A stretch of DNA of 64,000 bases from Liolophura sinensis (GCF_032854445.1 NC_088304.1:8879704-8943703); one strand, 5' to 3'; positions 42,132 through 54,099 are shown, counted from the stretch's first letter. Notes: a model not told the origin generated them from the sequence alone. Numbers and translations: made by a program.

Positions 42132-43658
42132 AGCTGACGACCAAAAAAAACTTTACAACACCGTGAGTTAAATTTAACCAGCCTTTTCAGCAAATTAATA
42201 CCAAATTATTGTAGGAAAACATTGTACGAAGCATAGTCCCATGTGTGACAAGCGTCATATACGCCCACACGAATTTGTTTTGAGACACGTGACCCATGGA
42301 TGGCCGCAACTGCACATGTAATAAGTGTATAAAAACTTTACACACAGTGTGCTTGACCTACACACTGACTAAAATCCACCAAAGTAATGTCTCGATTGAC
42401 TCCAGAACAATACAAGAGGGCCTTAGGTATGGTATCCATGGGAGCCCTGCATGGACATTCTGCTGCTCTCGTGTAACTGTGTCAAACTTGATGCAGCGTT
42501 ACAGACAGACAGGGTGGACATCGGAGGGGCCAAGAACAGGCAGGCCTAGGGTAACTACGCCCAGAGAAGACGGGTACTTGCGCACCATACACCTGAGGAA
42601 CCGCTTCCTGACAGTGACGTCATCGTCAATCAATGCCTTAGGTCACCGGGTCAGTCGGCAGACCGTGTCCAGCAGACTCATGGCTCACAGAATTAGCGCC
42701 TATCCCCCATTCAGAGGCCAGTTGTTGACAGCCGAACATCGTCGCCTGAGGTTGCGATGGGCCCGATTTGTACGCCGTTGGCAGCGACGTGATTGGCAAC
42801 GTGTTGTTTTCACGGATGAAAGCCGCTTCTGCCTGTTCCGAGCTGATGGCAGACCGCGAGTTCACCGTCGAAGAGGCGAACGAACCGCTGCATTATGCGT
42901 CCAGAAGGTGGTACCTTTTGGTGACGGCAGCGTGATGGTGTGGGGTGGGATTTGTGGAGAGGAACGGATACCACTGGTCATCCTCTGCGGGAACATAACA
43001 GCTCAAAGTTACGTGGATGAAAATCTACGTCCTTTTTGTCCTGTCATTCCTTCAACAGCAGCCACGTGATGTCCTGTACCAGCATGACAACGCCAGACCC
43101 TATACAGCTCGAGTTGTGCAGAAATTCCTGGACGCCAACGACGTCAACGTCTTGCCGTGGCCTGCACGTTCCCGAGATATGTCCCCCGCAGAACACCTTT
43201 GGGATATCATGGGTCGTCGAGTAAGACAACGGCCACACCTTGAAACCAACCGGCAAGAACGGGTGTTCGCTCTCCAAGATGAATGGCAACAAATCCCACG
43301 CCATCTCATCAGACGACTGACTTTTTCTATGCGTCGGAGAGTTTTTGCATGCATTGAAGCAAGAGGTGGCCACACACGATATTGATTGGTTTCGATATTG
43401 ACTGACTTCAAAAATAATCGACTCTTTGTATACTCTGCCCATTGTTAACCAAGATGGAATGGCTATTTTTCTACCCCTGTCGTGTTTGTTTACTTGCAAA
43501 ATGATTTGAGGGCTGCTTTGTCCGTTCAATATCTAAAGACTTTCAATATCTAAAGTCATTGGTCTTTTTAATCTATTAAACTTCGGTCATCCTGTTGTTT
43601 TGCTATGGCAAAATAAATTGATTTCAACTCTTGTTAAAGTTTCTTTTCGCCGTCAGTT
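42132..43658 (+). mobile_element. Tc1-like DNA transposon, complete but inactive
   Basis: 1527 bases flanked by TA (42130-42131 and 43659-43660). The left end AGCTGACGACCAAAAAAAAC followed by TTTA and the reverse complement of the right end AACTGACGGCGAAAAGAAAC followed by TTTA agree at about 20 of 24 positions. TA duplication and these ends are the Tc1/mariner hallmark. The transposase frame inside is broken. Confidence 0.85.
42387..43385 (+). pseudogene. Tc1-like transposase, two frameshifts
   Basis: Starts MSRLTPEQYKRALGMVSMGA at 42387 but that frame stops at 42476. The second frame resumes at about 42470 with VTVSNLMQRYRQTG, carries the first catalytic Asp in FTDESRF, and runs to 43069. 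An extra T in the TTTTT near 43035 moves the rest to a third frame with LYQHDNARPY and SPAEHLWD, ending RGGHTRY at 43385. Spacing between second Asp and Glu is 34 residues (DD34E, Tc1 type). About 330 residues overall, family-typical length. Catalytic residues are intact; only the frame is broken. Confidence 0.85.
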
Positions 43659-43746
43659 TATAACAAAGTTAACCATTGTTGCTGGAGAATTCCTTACTTT
43701 ATGAAATGTAAAACAGAATGATTTATATGATACAGGAATTTTTCAG

Positions 43747-43787
43747 TATTTCCAGAGGACGACAGTTTGCACAGAAAACTGAGAAAG
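43747..43787 (+). CDS. Candidate micro-exon
   Basis: Lies between acceptor GGAATTTTTCAG and donor AAAG|GTATGT, just right of the Tc1 element. One frame reads FPEDDSLHRKLRK. A second acceptor at 43755 (TTTCCAG) would give 32 bases. It could be part of the Death-CARD gene's coiled-coil series; weak. Confidence 0.25.
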
Positions 43788-46714
43788 GTATGTTTTAATT
43801 CTTGAACATATTTACAGAAATTGCTTCGTTCCATCAGTTAGAATAAGGTATAAATTAAACAGTAATCCATCAGATTTTCACAGAGATTTCACATTGGAAA
43901 AACCTTCAAGGGCTACATGCTTCAAGACAGTATCTCACCATAAATTAAAAGTTTCACTTGTTAGTGAAATCTGGTACTTAATTAATCAAAGAAACAGACT
44001 TGAAACATCCTAAAACATTCTGCAATGCTTTACATATATGTCGTTGTCTTGTTGCCGGTGTACAACAAAAAGCGTTTAGTGTGGCAAACAACGGCTTATT
44101 GCGTTGGTTGAATGTTTTGAATGTGCCTTCGTTGACTATGTATCACTGTAATACAACAAAGCAGTCGCCCGATTTCCTCGGTTGTAATATTCAATGTCAC
44201 TGTTCAGTATCATGTATTTATAACACACTTAAAATGTTGATAGTATTGTGAATTGTACATGACACGATCTGAAAATGGAAAGATATTTTATTTTCCAAAT
44301 AGCATAGTATCGCCTTTAACCCCTCTGCCAAATTTGTCGTAGTCCGGCCGTTCCTTTGACGAGAAAGGACCTTGTACTGTAAGGCGGGGAGTCGGCCCCA
44401 GTGCAAAAAACTGTGCACCTCAAAAAACGAAACTGACTATAGCTGTGAGTGACAGCGACTGACACACTCGTAAGGCTACCTCTTTTTAAGTTCGGTTTTT
44501 CTCTTTTTTCCTGTTATATTCCAAACATGCGACTTGTGAAGCTCCAAACATTCACTGAAGCTATGTATATCGTAAAACCGAAAAATGGTAGACTGCTACA
44601 GCTGCACTGAAATATCCTTTTTTGTTTGCATCAGACACTGTAGAGTGGGGGAAAATCACTGCACCACAAATGTAACTTTCTGAAAAATTATTGAGCACCA
44701 AATTATGCACCAATCAGTTAAATACATGTATAAAAAATGTTCAGCTTTATACTTTCGCTACGCATAATGTGTTATGATAATGATAGCTAGTGGACCACGT
44801 GCTCTCAACCATGATTCGCATATGATTTCGATATAGTTGCCACACGTCACGTAATAACATAGCTTAACAATCATCAATTTTAATTCATGACAACGCGTAT
44901 TTAATGCAATATAACTTTTATCTTTACTCACACAAAAAGCATATGCTGCTGAAGAAAAAAAAAGAGCCACAAAGATATCGAAATCTTTCTCATGGTGGTT
45001 TCTATAGTTCATTGTACTGTGAAGGATGCCTGAAAGATTATGGCAGAAATACGGATTTAAAGCCAAAATATTACAAAACTGATTAAATTATCAAGTTTAT
45101 GTTTTACATATGAAAGCCAACGTTAACCAGAGCGAGAGTTAGAAACTTACCACGTAGAAGTATACATATAAATGTTTCAGAAAAGATATTCTTTTGATTA
45201 ACGTTATTACTAAACAACCATGCCGTTTATAGTCCTATCACATTCATGGGTGACTCAATCAAGCTCAATATTTCTGATTTGGACATTTACAGAATTGTCG
45301 TGTGATTTTAAAAATTGCACTTTCTTATCCTACCTCTTTGGGTACAATTCTCCGCTTTACTGTACCAGATCCTTTTGAGATCGAGCTTTCGTGAGCTTTT
45401 CGGATAAATTCTACTCCATGAAATGTCATAGATGGGCTCTGGGGTCCTCTAAAGATCGTTGAGATATTCCACATACCACCTGTGTTAGTGGCTCAGTTAT
45501 TTCTTAGATGTGGAGCTGAGTAACTATCATCGAACACACAATTCCGAGAGTTACGAAGGGAAACGGCCCCAGGTGTCTCGGATTCATGGTAAGGAACGTG
45601 GCTGCTGTTCACACTCGAATTAAAACTTCTTTATCACAGATCGTCGACAACCCTGTGGTCTGTGTAATTAAGTGACCTTTTATGGGATTCCCAAACTAAA
45701 ATGGCCCATAGCAAATCACGTATGTTCATCAAAAATAATCCCATTTTTCGAACCTATACCATAGAAGCTATTGAGCTATCGAGATATGGAACGCAATATA
45801 TAGAGTAAATCCGGAAAGAAGATTTTTTTGTCAATTTGTGGTATTCCAATGGAATATCTTTGGTTAGGTCAACATAAGAAAATGTTGATTAATTTTTAGG
45901 AAGATGTGATTTATGCTAGAGAAATTATAATGAGCGAGTGAACGGCCGTATGTGTCTCTTACCTTCAATCCGACACATTTGTTTTCGCAACTGTTTTACG
46001 CGATGAAAGTTAGCCCACTCCACAACTAATTTCTTTTTCTATATTGTACTCTTCTGAACATTTTCCCGTAAATTAACCAGCAAATTTCAGAGAAACGTTG
46101 GTACAGTACACGAGGTGTTTAAGTCCCTTTTTGGTCATGGAATTTCCCAAGATGCTCCGCGTCTTCTGTTCTCGATGATTTGATTGCAGTAAGCAATAGA
46201 CAGCAAAATTTAAAAGACACATGTACACACGTATGGTCAAAAATGCCAAGTAGTTGGGAAGTTTCTCGCTTCAACCAACTTTGCATTCATGATGAGCGTA
46301 CCCTGCGGGCTCTACACGTGGAAAGTTTGCAAGTTTGATACATTTCAAAGGTCGGTGGTTAACTCTAAACACTGCAGTGTTCTCGACACAAAAGTTAAAT
46401 ATTTTGAGTACGGCGTTAAACCCTATTCCATCAAACAAGCAGTCAAATCTGAGTCACTTCTTGCGAGAATAGACACGTTGGGTAGTCGTGTGAACTACTC
46501 CAGTCTACTCGACTGAACCACTTTCTTATGTCGGAGTTCATATTTCAGTCTTTACCTTGTATGAAAACTATAACAAACCCTTAATCTACTGAGTCATGAT
46601 GTTTCTAAATGACCATGAGAAGATAAATGTATGCTCGGTGATGTAGGTTGGGGAAGAGATGGGTATAGGAGGCTTTTATAATGAATTAACATTTAGTTAA
46701 CTCTGTTTACTTAG
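43788..46714. other. No firm gene; source half of a segmental duplication
   Basis: 44356-45200 is related to 48578-49720 (separate entries). 46395-46450 holds a short SINE-tail-like GAGTACGGCGTTAAACCC. Otherwise AT-rich intron-like DNA. Confidence 0.4.
44356..45200. repeat. Segmental duplication, left copy
   Basis: Shared with 48578-49720 in the same order: GTAAGGCGGGGA-GTCGGC, ACGAAACTGACTATA, ACACTGTAGA, ATTGAGCACCAAATTATGC or its variant, CTCTCAACCA-GATTC, and GAAGGATG-CTG-AA-TGGCAGAAATACG. The right copy has gained a family C repeat (48665-48975). Confidence 0.7.
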
Positions 46715-46882
46715 TTGTCGGTACCGACAATTACATATGGGAGGGCGATGCGCCGAAAAGACAAACCAGAACACGGGGAGAGTGACGTTCCCAAGGACAA
46801 ACCAGAACATGGGTTTGGCCCCCTCGAAGACATACTAGGATTTAAAGAGTGTGTCTTCTACGAAGACAAACAAGAACCTGAG
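46715..46882 (+). CDS. Putative exon of the Death-CARD gene
   Basis: 168 bases (56 codons, phase 0 at both ends) between acceptor CTCTGTTTACTTAG and donor GAG|GTCAGT. The peptide is charged and repeats KDKPEHG twice in frame, then EDKQEPE, which favours coding. Phase 0 fits the next exon at 47131. No domain recognised. Confidence 0.4.
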
Positions 46883-47130
46883 GTCAGTCTACCGCATCTG
46901 TCTTCTGCACCGAGATATTTTTCTATATTATTTAACACATCTTTATGTATTTTTTGTACTGATTTTTTTTACAATCACGAGCTCAAAGCAAAATATTCTG
47001 GAGAAGTACAGAGCCAGTCTGTTACAATTCCTTAGAACGTCTAGATGTTCATTACCTATCTCAGGTCTGCTTCAGATTTGCTCCTTTAATTTTTGTGAGA
47101 ATTTCTTTACTCTGTCGTTATATTTTATAG

Positions 47131-47193
47131 TATCACGTGATGGGAGACGAATATTTGCATACTTTAAACCAGTTGGTCGAATTACAACAACGG
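47131..47193 (+). CDS. Heptad micro-exon (three heptads)
   Basis: Exactly 63 bases, phase 0-0, between acceptor CGTTATATTTTATAG and donor CGG|GTAAGC. Peptide YHVMGDEYLHTLNQLVELQQ plus R equals three heptads. Same length and phase as the exon at 50471. A decayed paralogue, with the same flanks but a lost acceptor, is at about 48291-48331. Confidence 0.55.
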
Positions 47194-48577
47194 GTAAGCT
47201 ATTTTTTTTGTTACAAACGTCGACTGATTAAAATCACCCTAGACCCGATTCCATTGGAAATACAACCTCGTAGCAGAATTTATATTTGATTCATTTGTTG
47301 CTGTTGTTATCATTAAATACCGGCCAGCACTAAGTCAAATTCAAAGATAGTTAATACACTATCTCATTTTATGATACCCATGATATAGGTTTAGGTTTGT
47401 GTGACTGCGATTAGACCTATATTTTCACTTCATATGTATTAGACTACCGCCTGTCAGCAAATTTACCTCCAGAAGTAGTGAGCCTAAGTGATTGAAACGT
47501 CATCCATGGGCTCGTTAGGTGAACTCCTACAAGAACCTACTCTGTCCGAATTTCTATCAACGTTCTGGCTTCAGATTTGCTCCTTTAACTCTTTTCAGAA
47601 ATATATCACCAGATGTACTTAGCCAAACTCAATTAAACTTCAAACATTTATTTACTTATTTATTCGACTGGTATTTTAAGCCATACTCGATAATATTTCG
47701 CCAGAAGTCCTAATCAAAAACTCAGTAAAACTTCATACATTAGATCATAACGTTGTTTTTAAAGACAACATCTTTATGCCATGTCTTTTATGCACAATTA
47801 TACCTCCTAGAAAAAAAACGACCTCCAAGGACTATATTAACTGAGAAAAAACGTGTAGAAAAAAGGTATTTGCCCTCACATGCCTCGACTTACTCAAATC
47901 CCCTCCAACCAGGTTATATATGATCAGTATTCTACACCTACGTATGGGCAGAATTAACACTTAATTCCTTAACTCTTGTTAACTTTCAACATTATCCAAT
48001 GCTTCAGTCAGATTCAATGAAAATTAAATACATTACCTTATCAGTTAATTTCCTTCAGAGGACTATGTTGTCTTTTTATTTGACTTAGTTTTGACCAGTG
48101 TTTTCAGATTTTAGTTCTTATGTATTACAGTATGTCTTGCAAGCATTGTATCATTATATCTCGAGAAGTACTGTGCCAATTTGTTACAATTACTTTGAAT
48201 GTTTTAATGTTTATCCACTACCTCAGGTCTACTTCAGATTTGTTGCTTTAATTTTTGTGAGAATTTCTTTTCTCTGCCGTTATATTCTACTGTATCACAA
48301 GCTCGAAATCACTATGAGGAAAGTTTATGCCAGGTCAGTTTTTTTGTTACAAACGTCGGCTGATTAAAATCTCCCTTGACCAGATCACATTGGTAGTGCT
48401 TCCTCGCAGTAGAATTTATATTTGTTGTTTTAAACATGAAATATCCACCAGCACTGTCAAATTCAATGATAATTAATACATTGTCTCATTTGGTGATATA
48501 CATGATATAGGTTTAGGTTGGTGTGACTGCGATTAGACCTACAGTTTCAGTTCATATGGATTAGTTTAACTCCTGTC

Positions 48578-49720
48578 AGCAAAGGACCTGGTATTGTAAG
48601 GCGGGGAAGTCGGCTCAGTGCAAGAAACTGTGCTCGTCAAGAAGCGAAACTGACTATATAATTAAAGGCGTACATCAAAGAGTGTAAAACCAGAGCAACG
48701 ACGACAGTGTGATAGCTGACAAATGGTCATACGTGACCGGTGAAATACGGCCTCTTGTCAGTTCAGCTCAGTCAGGGTTTTATTCTAAATGTTCTTCTCA
48801 ATACATAAATGGTTACAATTGACACGCCCCCTAGCACCACAGCTAAAGCTCAATTAGGTAAAACAAAATGCAGTGATGTTAACTGCAATTTATTTAGACG
48901 TCACTGGTTTAGAAATACTCAAAATGCTGTGTTGTGACCAATGCAATGGAACCAGGCCTCGGGAATGCTTAGCCCACAAGCAGAATCCTAGATGTGATTG
49001 ACAGCTCCCTACACACGCGTAAAGCTATTTCTTTTTTCAGTTCTGTTTTACTTTTGTTTTCGTGTATGAATGCAAGAATGCATTGAAGCAATGTATAGGT
49101 CATAAAATCGAAAATCCTGCTCCAGTCACACTGAAATATCTTTTTGCATTAGACACTGTAGAATAGGGAAAATCACTGCACTACAAATGTAACTTTCTGA
49201 AAAATTCTTGCGCACGCAATCAATTAGTTATGCACCACTCAATTAAATACATATATAACAAATGTCCAGCCTTTTACTTCTGCTGCGCAAAACATGTTAA
49301 TGTTAATTATAACTAGAGAACCACATATGCTCTCAACCAGGATTCACGATTTCGCTATAGTTGCCAGACGTTAGGTAATACCATGGCTTAACAATTACCC
49401 ACTCTAATTCATGATAACACTCACAAAGAAAGTATATTGCCAAAGAAAAAATCCACAAAGATTCGAACTCTTCCTGGAGTAAAACATGTTCTTCACAGTG
49501 ACTTCGTTAGTTCACTCTACTGCGAAGGATGTCTGGCAAACTGTGGCAGAAATACGAATTTTAAACTTACCAAAATATGACAAAACTGATCACATTCTAA
49601 AGTTATTTTTTACATACGAAGACAAACGTTCACCAAAACGAAACTTTGACAACACGTAGAAATACACATGAAACTTATATGTGTGTATCATACAATATGA
49701 AGATATTTTTCTGGTTAACG
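48578..49720. repeat. Segmental duplication, right copy
   Basis: Partner of 44356-45200, about 4.2 kb to the right in the same orientation, with a family C insertion near its left end. Confidence 0.7.
48665..48975. repeat. Dispersed repeat family C, reverse copy
   Basis: Near-complete copy: AACCAGAGCAACGACGACAG, GGTCATACGTGACCGG, TAGACGTCACTGGTTTAGAA and CTCAAAATGCTGTG. It sits inside one half of the segmental duplication and is absent from the other, so it inserted after the duplication. Confidence 0.7.
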
Positions 49721-50470
49721 TTGATCGTCTGACTGTTAATTAAAAACACAGTGAGTGCTTCGTTTAAACGAAAACTTGGCGTGTTTCATCGAGAGTGCAT
49801 TTTCGGCGAGTTATTACTAAGGAACCATCTCTTTTATGACCATGTATGGAGATTTTATGGAGAAGAACTGAGCCAAATTTAGTGAAACGTCATGCGTGGT
49901 TTCAAGTACTTGGATGACTTTAGTGTTAGATTTGCTCCTTTACCCCTTGTCAGAAATATATCAGCAGAAGTACTTAGGCAAGCTCAATTAAACTTTAGTC
50001 TTTATTCACTTATTTACTTGATTGGTGTTTTACACCGTATTCGATAATATTTCGCCTGTAAAGCGGAGGCCAGTATTACAGCGGGAGAAAGCTGGTGAGA
50101 ACCCCGGAGAAAAAGACGACCAACCGCTGGTTACTTCAAACAGTGGATTGTTAGGTGATCGTTTACATGAGATAGGATTTTGGTTAGACTGACCTACATG
50201 TGACATTCTTTCTCAGGCACATTCTCTTCACATTTGTTCCTCCAGCTCATGTCAGAAATCAGCAGAAGTATTTAGGCAAGCTCAGACTTTATACATGAGC
50301 TTATTGGGCCAGTTTGACTTTGACTACGTATTTGTTTCTCTCTGAAACAGAAATCCTGATTAAAAATTCAGTGAACCTTCATCCATGAACCCATTAGCAA
50401 GTTCCTTAAAAGATTAAATCAAATTTTTAAACGCATTTTTATGCTATTTATTTACGGTTGTATTCTTTAG

Positions 50471-50533
50471 AATGAGTCGTTGCAAGACAAATATTCGGAA
50501 AATGTAGCTCAACAAGACAGACTCAAACATCAG
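50471..50533 (+). CDS. Death-CARD gene: heptad micro-exon with GC donor
   Basis: 63 bases, phase 0-0, acceptor TTGTATTCTTTAG, peptide NESLQDKYSENVAQQDRLKH plus Q (three heptads). The donor is CAG|GCAAGT, the consensus of the rare GC-AG intron class. It joins in phase to the exon at 50793. Confidence 0.7.
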
Positions 50534-50792
50534 GCAAGTTTCCTATTGCAGATTGGATTATGTTTAGACTGGCTGCATTCTGATTAACTTCCTTAGGTTT
50601 GACCTCGTATTTGTGTCTCTAAGTCTTCCTGAATATATATTCCCTGAAGAGCTGACCAAAATGCATTGAAACTGTATGTATGGGCTCACTAGCGGTTTCC
50701 TTAACGGGGGTCAGCGTGGCTGAAGTTTTGTACCTTTTGTCAAGTCTTAGTTGGAGAGTTGACTTATTGTGAACCTTTGTCCCTTGTCCCAG

Positions 50793-51059
50793 ACCAGGAA
50801 ACAAAGGCATCATCTGGAGAAACTGAAAGAATCCGATTCTCGTCTGCAAACAAAGTATGCCACACTGGTAAAAACCAATGAGGAACTGATAAACCAGAAA
50901 TGTGCCCTCGAGAAAATAGTGGAAACATTCCGGGGAGAAGCCGATACGGTCCCGTCTCTGCGGGAGAAGATCAAATGTCAGGAGAGCTGTCTAGTGGAAA
51001 AAACACAACGCATTCTAACACTGGAGACATCTTTAAAATGTGTGAGGGAAACAACAAAG
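50793..51059 (+). CDS. Death-CARD gene: coiled-coil exon
   Basis: 267 bases (89 codons, phase 0-0) between acceptor CCCTTGTCCCAG and donor AAG|GTACGG. The peptide (RKQRHHLEKLKESDSRLQTK and on to CVRETTK) is a long, uninterrupted coiled coil with Leu/Ile at heptad positions. It should drive dimer or higher oligomer formation of the adaptor (inferred). Confidence 0.8.
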
Positions 51060-52305
51060 GTACGGCTTACCATGTTCTTTTCGTCTCCATTATTACATAC
51101 ATGAAGGACAACTTACAAATATATTTCTTTGTTCTGTAAAAGGAAAAATTGGTTGCTTACATTTACCAAAAGACGTCAGGCTGTTAAAAATCTCAACATT
51201 TGGATATTTTACATATAAGAAACTTACATACAAAATGAAATTTTTACTTCGTTGTTTGTTGAGACACTCTTCGTAACAATTTTGTGTCCATCAAAGCCTT
51301 ACTTAGATGCCATGGTAGCAAGAAATTACTAATAAACTTTTAAATCTTTTACTCATGGTATTTCTTCCAGAGACTAAGTGCTTCTAACTAGATGAAGTAT
51401 TCGGTATCGTCATTTGATATAAGTATTGTATATTTACATCGTTATATATTTAAAGTATGAAAATGCTTTTCGACATTGGTCCGACCTTTGTGTTATGTAG
51501 TTGATTTTAAAGATATCCGTCTTTTTTTGTTTGATTTTGGACGTTCTCTTTATCATATCGAGAGCCATTTACAATCTCTGGCTTTAAACGTATTCTCGCC
51601 AATACATGGCTGCTACATTGCCAACGTGGCGTTAAGCCATATTTATTCATTCATTCATTAATTTAGTACGCTTTTGATCCATTGGTCACATGGGATTTAT
51701 CGCATGTGGCCCCAATTAAAATATTCCACAGCCTTGACACTGTATCATCAATGTAATTTATGATCTGCTTTATTTATTGATTAAACCAATTTATGCGTTT
51801 GTTTATCAATTCATAATTACCGATATGGCAATTTGCGCTATTTAAGGTCGGAAATAGGCTTTCATGCAGATACGAACGTCTTTTTTCACATGGCTGTAAA
51901 CGGTTCTCATCAAAGTTTCGGTGCATTTTAGTGTGTTTAGTTTGTTTTTTAGTTTGTTTATCGGGCTTTAATGTCATGTTCATTATTTAGGTCATGTCAC
52001 GAAGGTGTCTCCTTGTACCTAGGCTATTAACTATTTTTGTTATTTGCTTCCATTTTAGGTCAGATATTAACGTATATTCAGAAATAGCTTTTGCGCACCA
52101 GCAGCTTTCAAACCTAAGTTTGTCTCATCGAGACTTTTCGCGGCATTCATCAATTTTAGTATATGTGATATCGGTCAATATTATGGCTGTTGGAAAAGTG
52201 AATGGGTATGAAACCACAGGCATTAGGCAAGTTACCAAAGAGTTATTTTTATCACCAGGCAATCTTTATTGTGAACTTAAGCAGCTGAATTGGTTTTGTT
52301 TGTAG
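51060..52305 (+). other. Intron
   Basis: Between donor AAG|GTACGG and acceptor TTTTGTTTGTAG. AT-rich; nothing else recognised. Confidence 0.6.
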
Positions 52306-52594
52306 AAAGCCGACGAGATCTGTTCACGTTTGAAGCCACTTCAAAGCATTCCTGGTTTAGTTTCATCACATTGTGAAGCTCTGAGCCTTCAAATCACGGA
52401 TACAACAGGCAAACTTCACGACTATGTCAACAATTCTAGCACACAACTTGACGATAAGATAAACACCTTGGTGAAGGCATGGACCGGTTTTCGAAGTAAA
52501 GATATTGCTGATGAGGAGGATACGAAAAGTTTAAGTCAAGAAAATATTCCCAAACATCTTAAACGTCATGTTCTGCTGCTAAGCGACACAGTGG
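52306..52594 (+). CDS. Death-CARD gene: linker and start of Death domain
   Basis: 289 bases; begins KADEICSRLKPLQSIPGLVS in phase 0 and ends in phase 1 (GTGG|GTATGT). The middle is helical and polar. The end, KHLKRHVLLLSDTV, is the first helix of the Death domain completed in the next exon (Gly from G plus GT). Confidence 0.8.
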
Positions 52595-53306
52595 GTATGT
52601 TTTTTCAATTAAAAATGTCACATAAAAATTATAAATGATAAAAGTATTTTGATTCAGATACAATTTTTCTTCCCTAACTTGGGTGCTTACTAAGTGGCAT
52701 CGTTCATTTCCCATTATTTAGCTATTTGATTGTTGATTAGAATGACTCAAAACGTCTTGGCATCACATTTGATGAATATTTACATGAAAAAAATGGGAAG
52801 GGGCCGAGGCGTCTGCGTCTTTGTTCACCAGAAGAATCCGGGTAGTTTAATTTATTCCGTTGAGAAGTGTAAATAAACACAAAGAACACCAGCGATCCAA
52901 ACCATGTATTCTAGCGGTTCAGAAACGTAATTGTTGTTCCGTCTAACGTTTAGGTGCTGTGTGATCATATGCCAACTAGCACCCTGTCCTCGCTGCTCCG
53001 GCTTTATTCTCTATGTTCTAGTCTTTCATATTTAGAAAATTTAACGATTATATCATTCCTGTAAAGATATCCAAAAAAATAATCCTCTGCATATGTCATA
53101 ATTTATCTCCAGTATAACACAAGCAAGGCAAGGTTGATGTGCTTATGACGTTCTTTTTTCGTATGAAAACGAGATTCAGGAAAACGTGGTCATAGTACGG
53201 TTTGCATATTATGTCAGTGTCCGTGTGGAACGTATTTTGCAGATGTGTTAGTCACCATGTGTTTTCGCAATATTTCCTGACCATGTCATTACTTGTGTGT
53301 TTTTAG
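52595..53306 (+). other. Intron with family C scrap
   Basis: Contains a fragment related to repeat family C near 52940-53010 (CCTCGCTGCTCCGGCTTTAT). Otherwise nothing. Confidence 0.5.
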
Positions 53307-53510
53307 GTCCTAACTGGCTGGATGCAGGCCGTGCTCTTGGCCTAGATGGAGATCAGTTGAAGAGGATATGGATGGAGTGGGGACAATACGGAATGCGAGA
53401 ATTGACTGTGCGGGTGATAGAATGTTGGTGTGCGAACTGCCCTGAATCACAACCCAGCGTCGATGTACTCGAGACAGCTATGAACCAGCTAGAAATAAAT
53501 CCGCTGAAGG
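53307..53510 (+). CDS. Death-CARD gene: Death domain exon
   Basis: 204 bases, phase 1 at both ends, between acceptor CTTGTGTGTTTTTAG and donor AGG|GTAAGC. The peptide has the Death-domain pattern: NWLDAGRALGLDGDQLKRI (helices 1-3, including the W-x-x-x-G-R-x-L-G-L core), then ELTVRVIECW, then PSVDVLETAMNQLEINPL. Death domains bind other Death domains in receptor and kinase complexes; the partner is unknown. Confidence 0.85.
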
Positions 53511-53821
53511 GTAAGCTACTGGATGCGGTTTTCATCTTAAGGTATTACTTAACCCAGATATTGGAGCTTTAAACTAAAGTTACTATGTGCCGATCATATT
53601 ACGTGGATCTTCATCAGGTTTCATGTTGAAAATGTACTGTTAAGCATACCATAACAAGTAACAATGGCCGAATTAGAAAACTTAATACAGTTAAGCATAC
53701 TGCAACTTTATAAATCTTACAAGATGACGCAAGGAGAGCAAGGAAAGATGAAATAGTCGGTACAAAGGTGGACAGCAATAAGAAATATAATTAAAGACAT
53801 TCAGCATAGAAAGTAGTAGAA

Positions 53822-54078
53822 AGCTCAGTCGGTTAGCGTGCTAGCGCAGCGTAATGACCCAGAAGCCTATCACCAATGCGGTCGCTGTGAGTTCAAGTCC
53901 AACTCATTCTGGCTTCCTCTCCGGTCTTAAGTGGGAAGGTCTTCCAGCAACCTGCGGATGGTCGTGGGTTTCCCCCAGGCTCTGCCCGGTTTCCTCTCAC
54001 CATAAGGCTGGCTGCCGTTGTATAAGTGAAATATTCTTGAGTACGGAGTAAAACACCAATCAAATAAATCAAATAAGT
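53822..54078 (+). mobile_element. SINE family 1, full-length reference copy
   Basis: tRNA-like head with A-box region AGCTCAGTCGGTTAGCGTGC and B-box region GAGTTCAAGTCC, then the conserved centre CCAGCAACCTGCGGATGGTC, CGTGGGTTTCCCCCAGGCTC, then GTATAAGTGAAATATTCTTG, GAGTACGGAGTAAAACACC and an AAATCAAAT tail. Used to define the other copies. Confidence 0.9.
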
Positions 54079-54099
54079 ATATATGAACAGTCGAAATCA

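Larger units (their letters stand above)
47194..50470 (+). other. Intron made of tandemly duplicated, decayed units
   Basis: Blocks resembling CAGATTTGCTCCTTTAACTC, CAGAAGTACTTAGGCAAGCT and GAAACGTCATCCATGGGCTC recur at about 47063, 47560, 48225, 49920, 50210 and 50630. SINE family 1 scraps lie at 47640-47705 and 50008-50135 (minus). It looks like repeated duplication of an intron-plus-exon unit with later decay. Confidence 0.5.

Noticed and set aside
43044-43529. 161- and 103-codon minus frames
   Set aside because: Shadows of the Tc1-like transposase on plus.
53822-53905. Possible tRNA gene (A- and B-box-like sequence)
   Set aside because: It is the head of a full-length SINE, followed by the SINE body and tail; no cloverleaf acceptor stem found.
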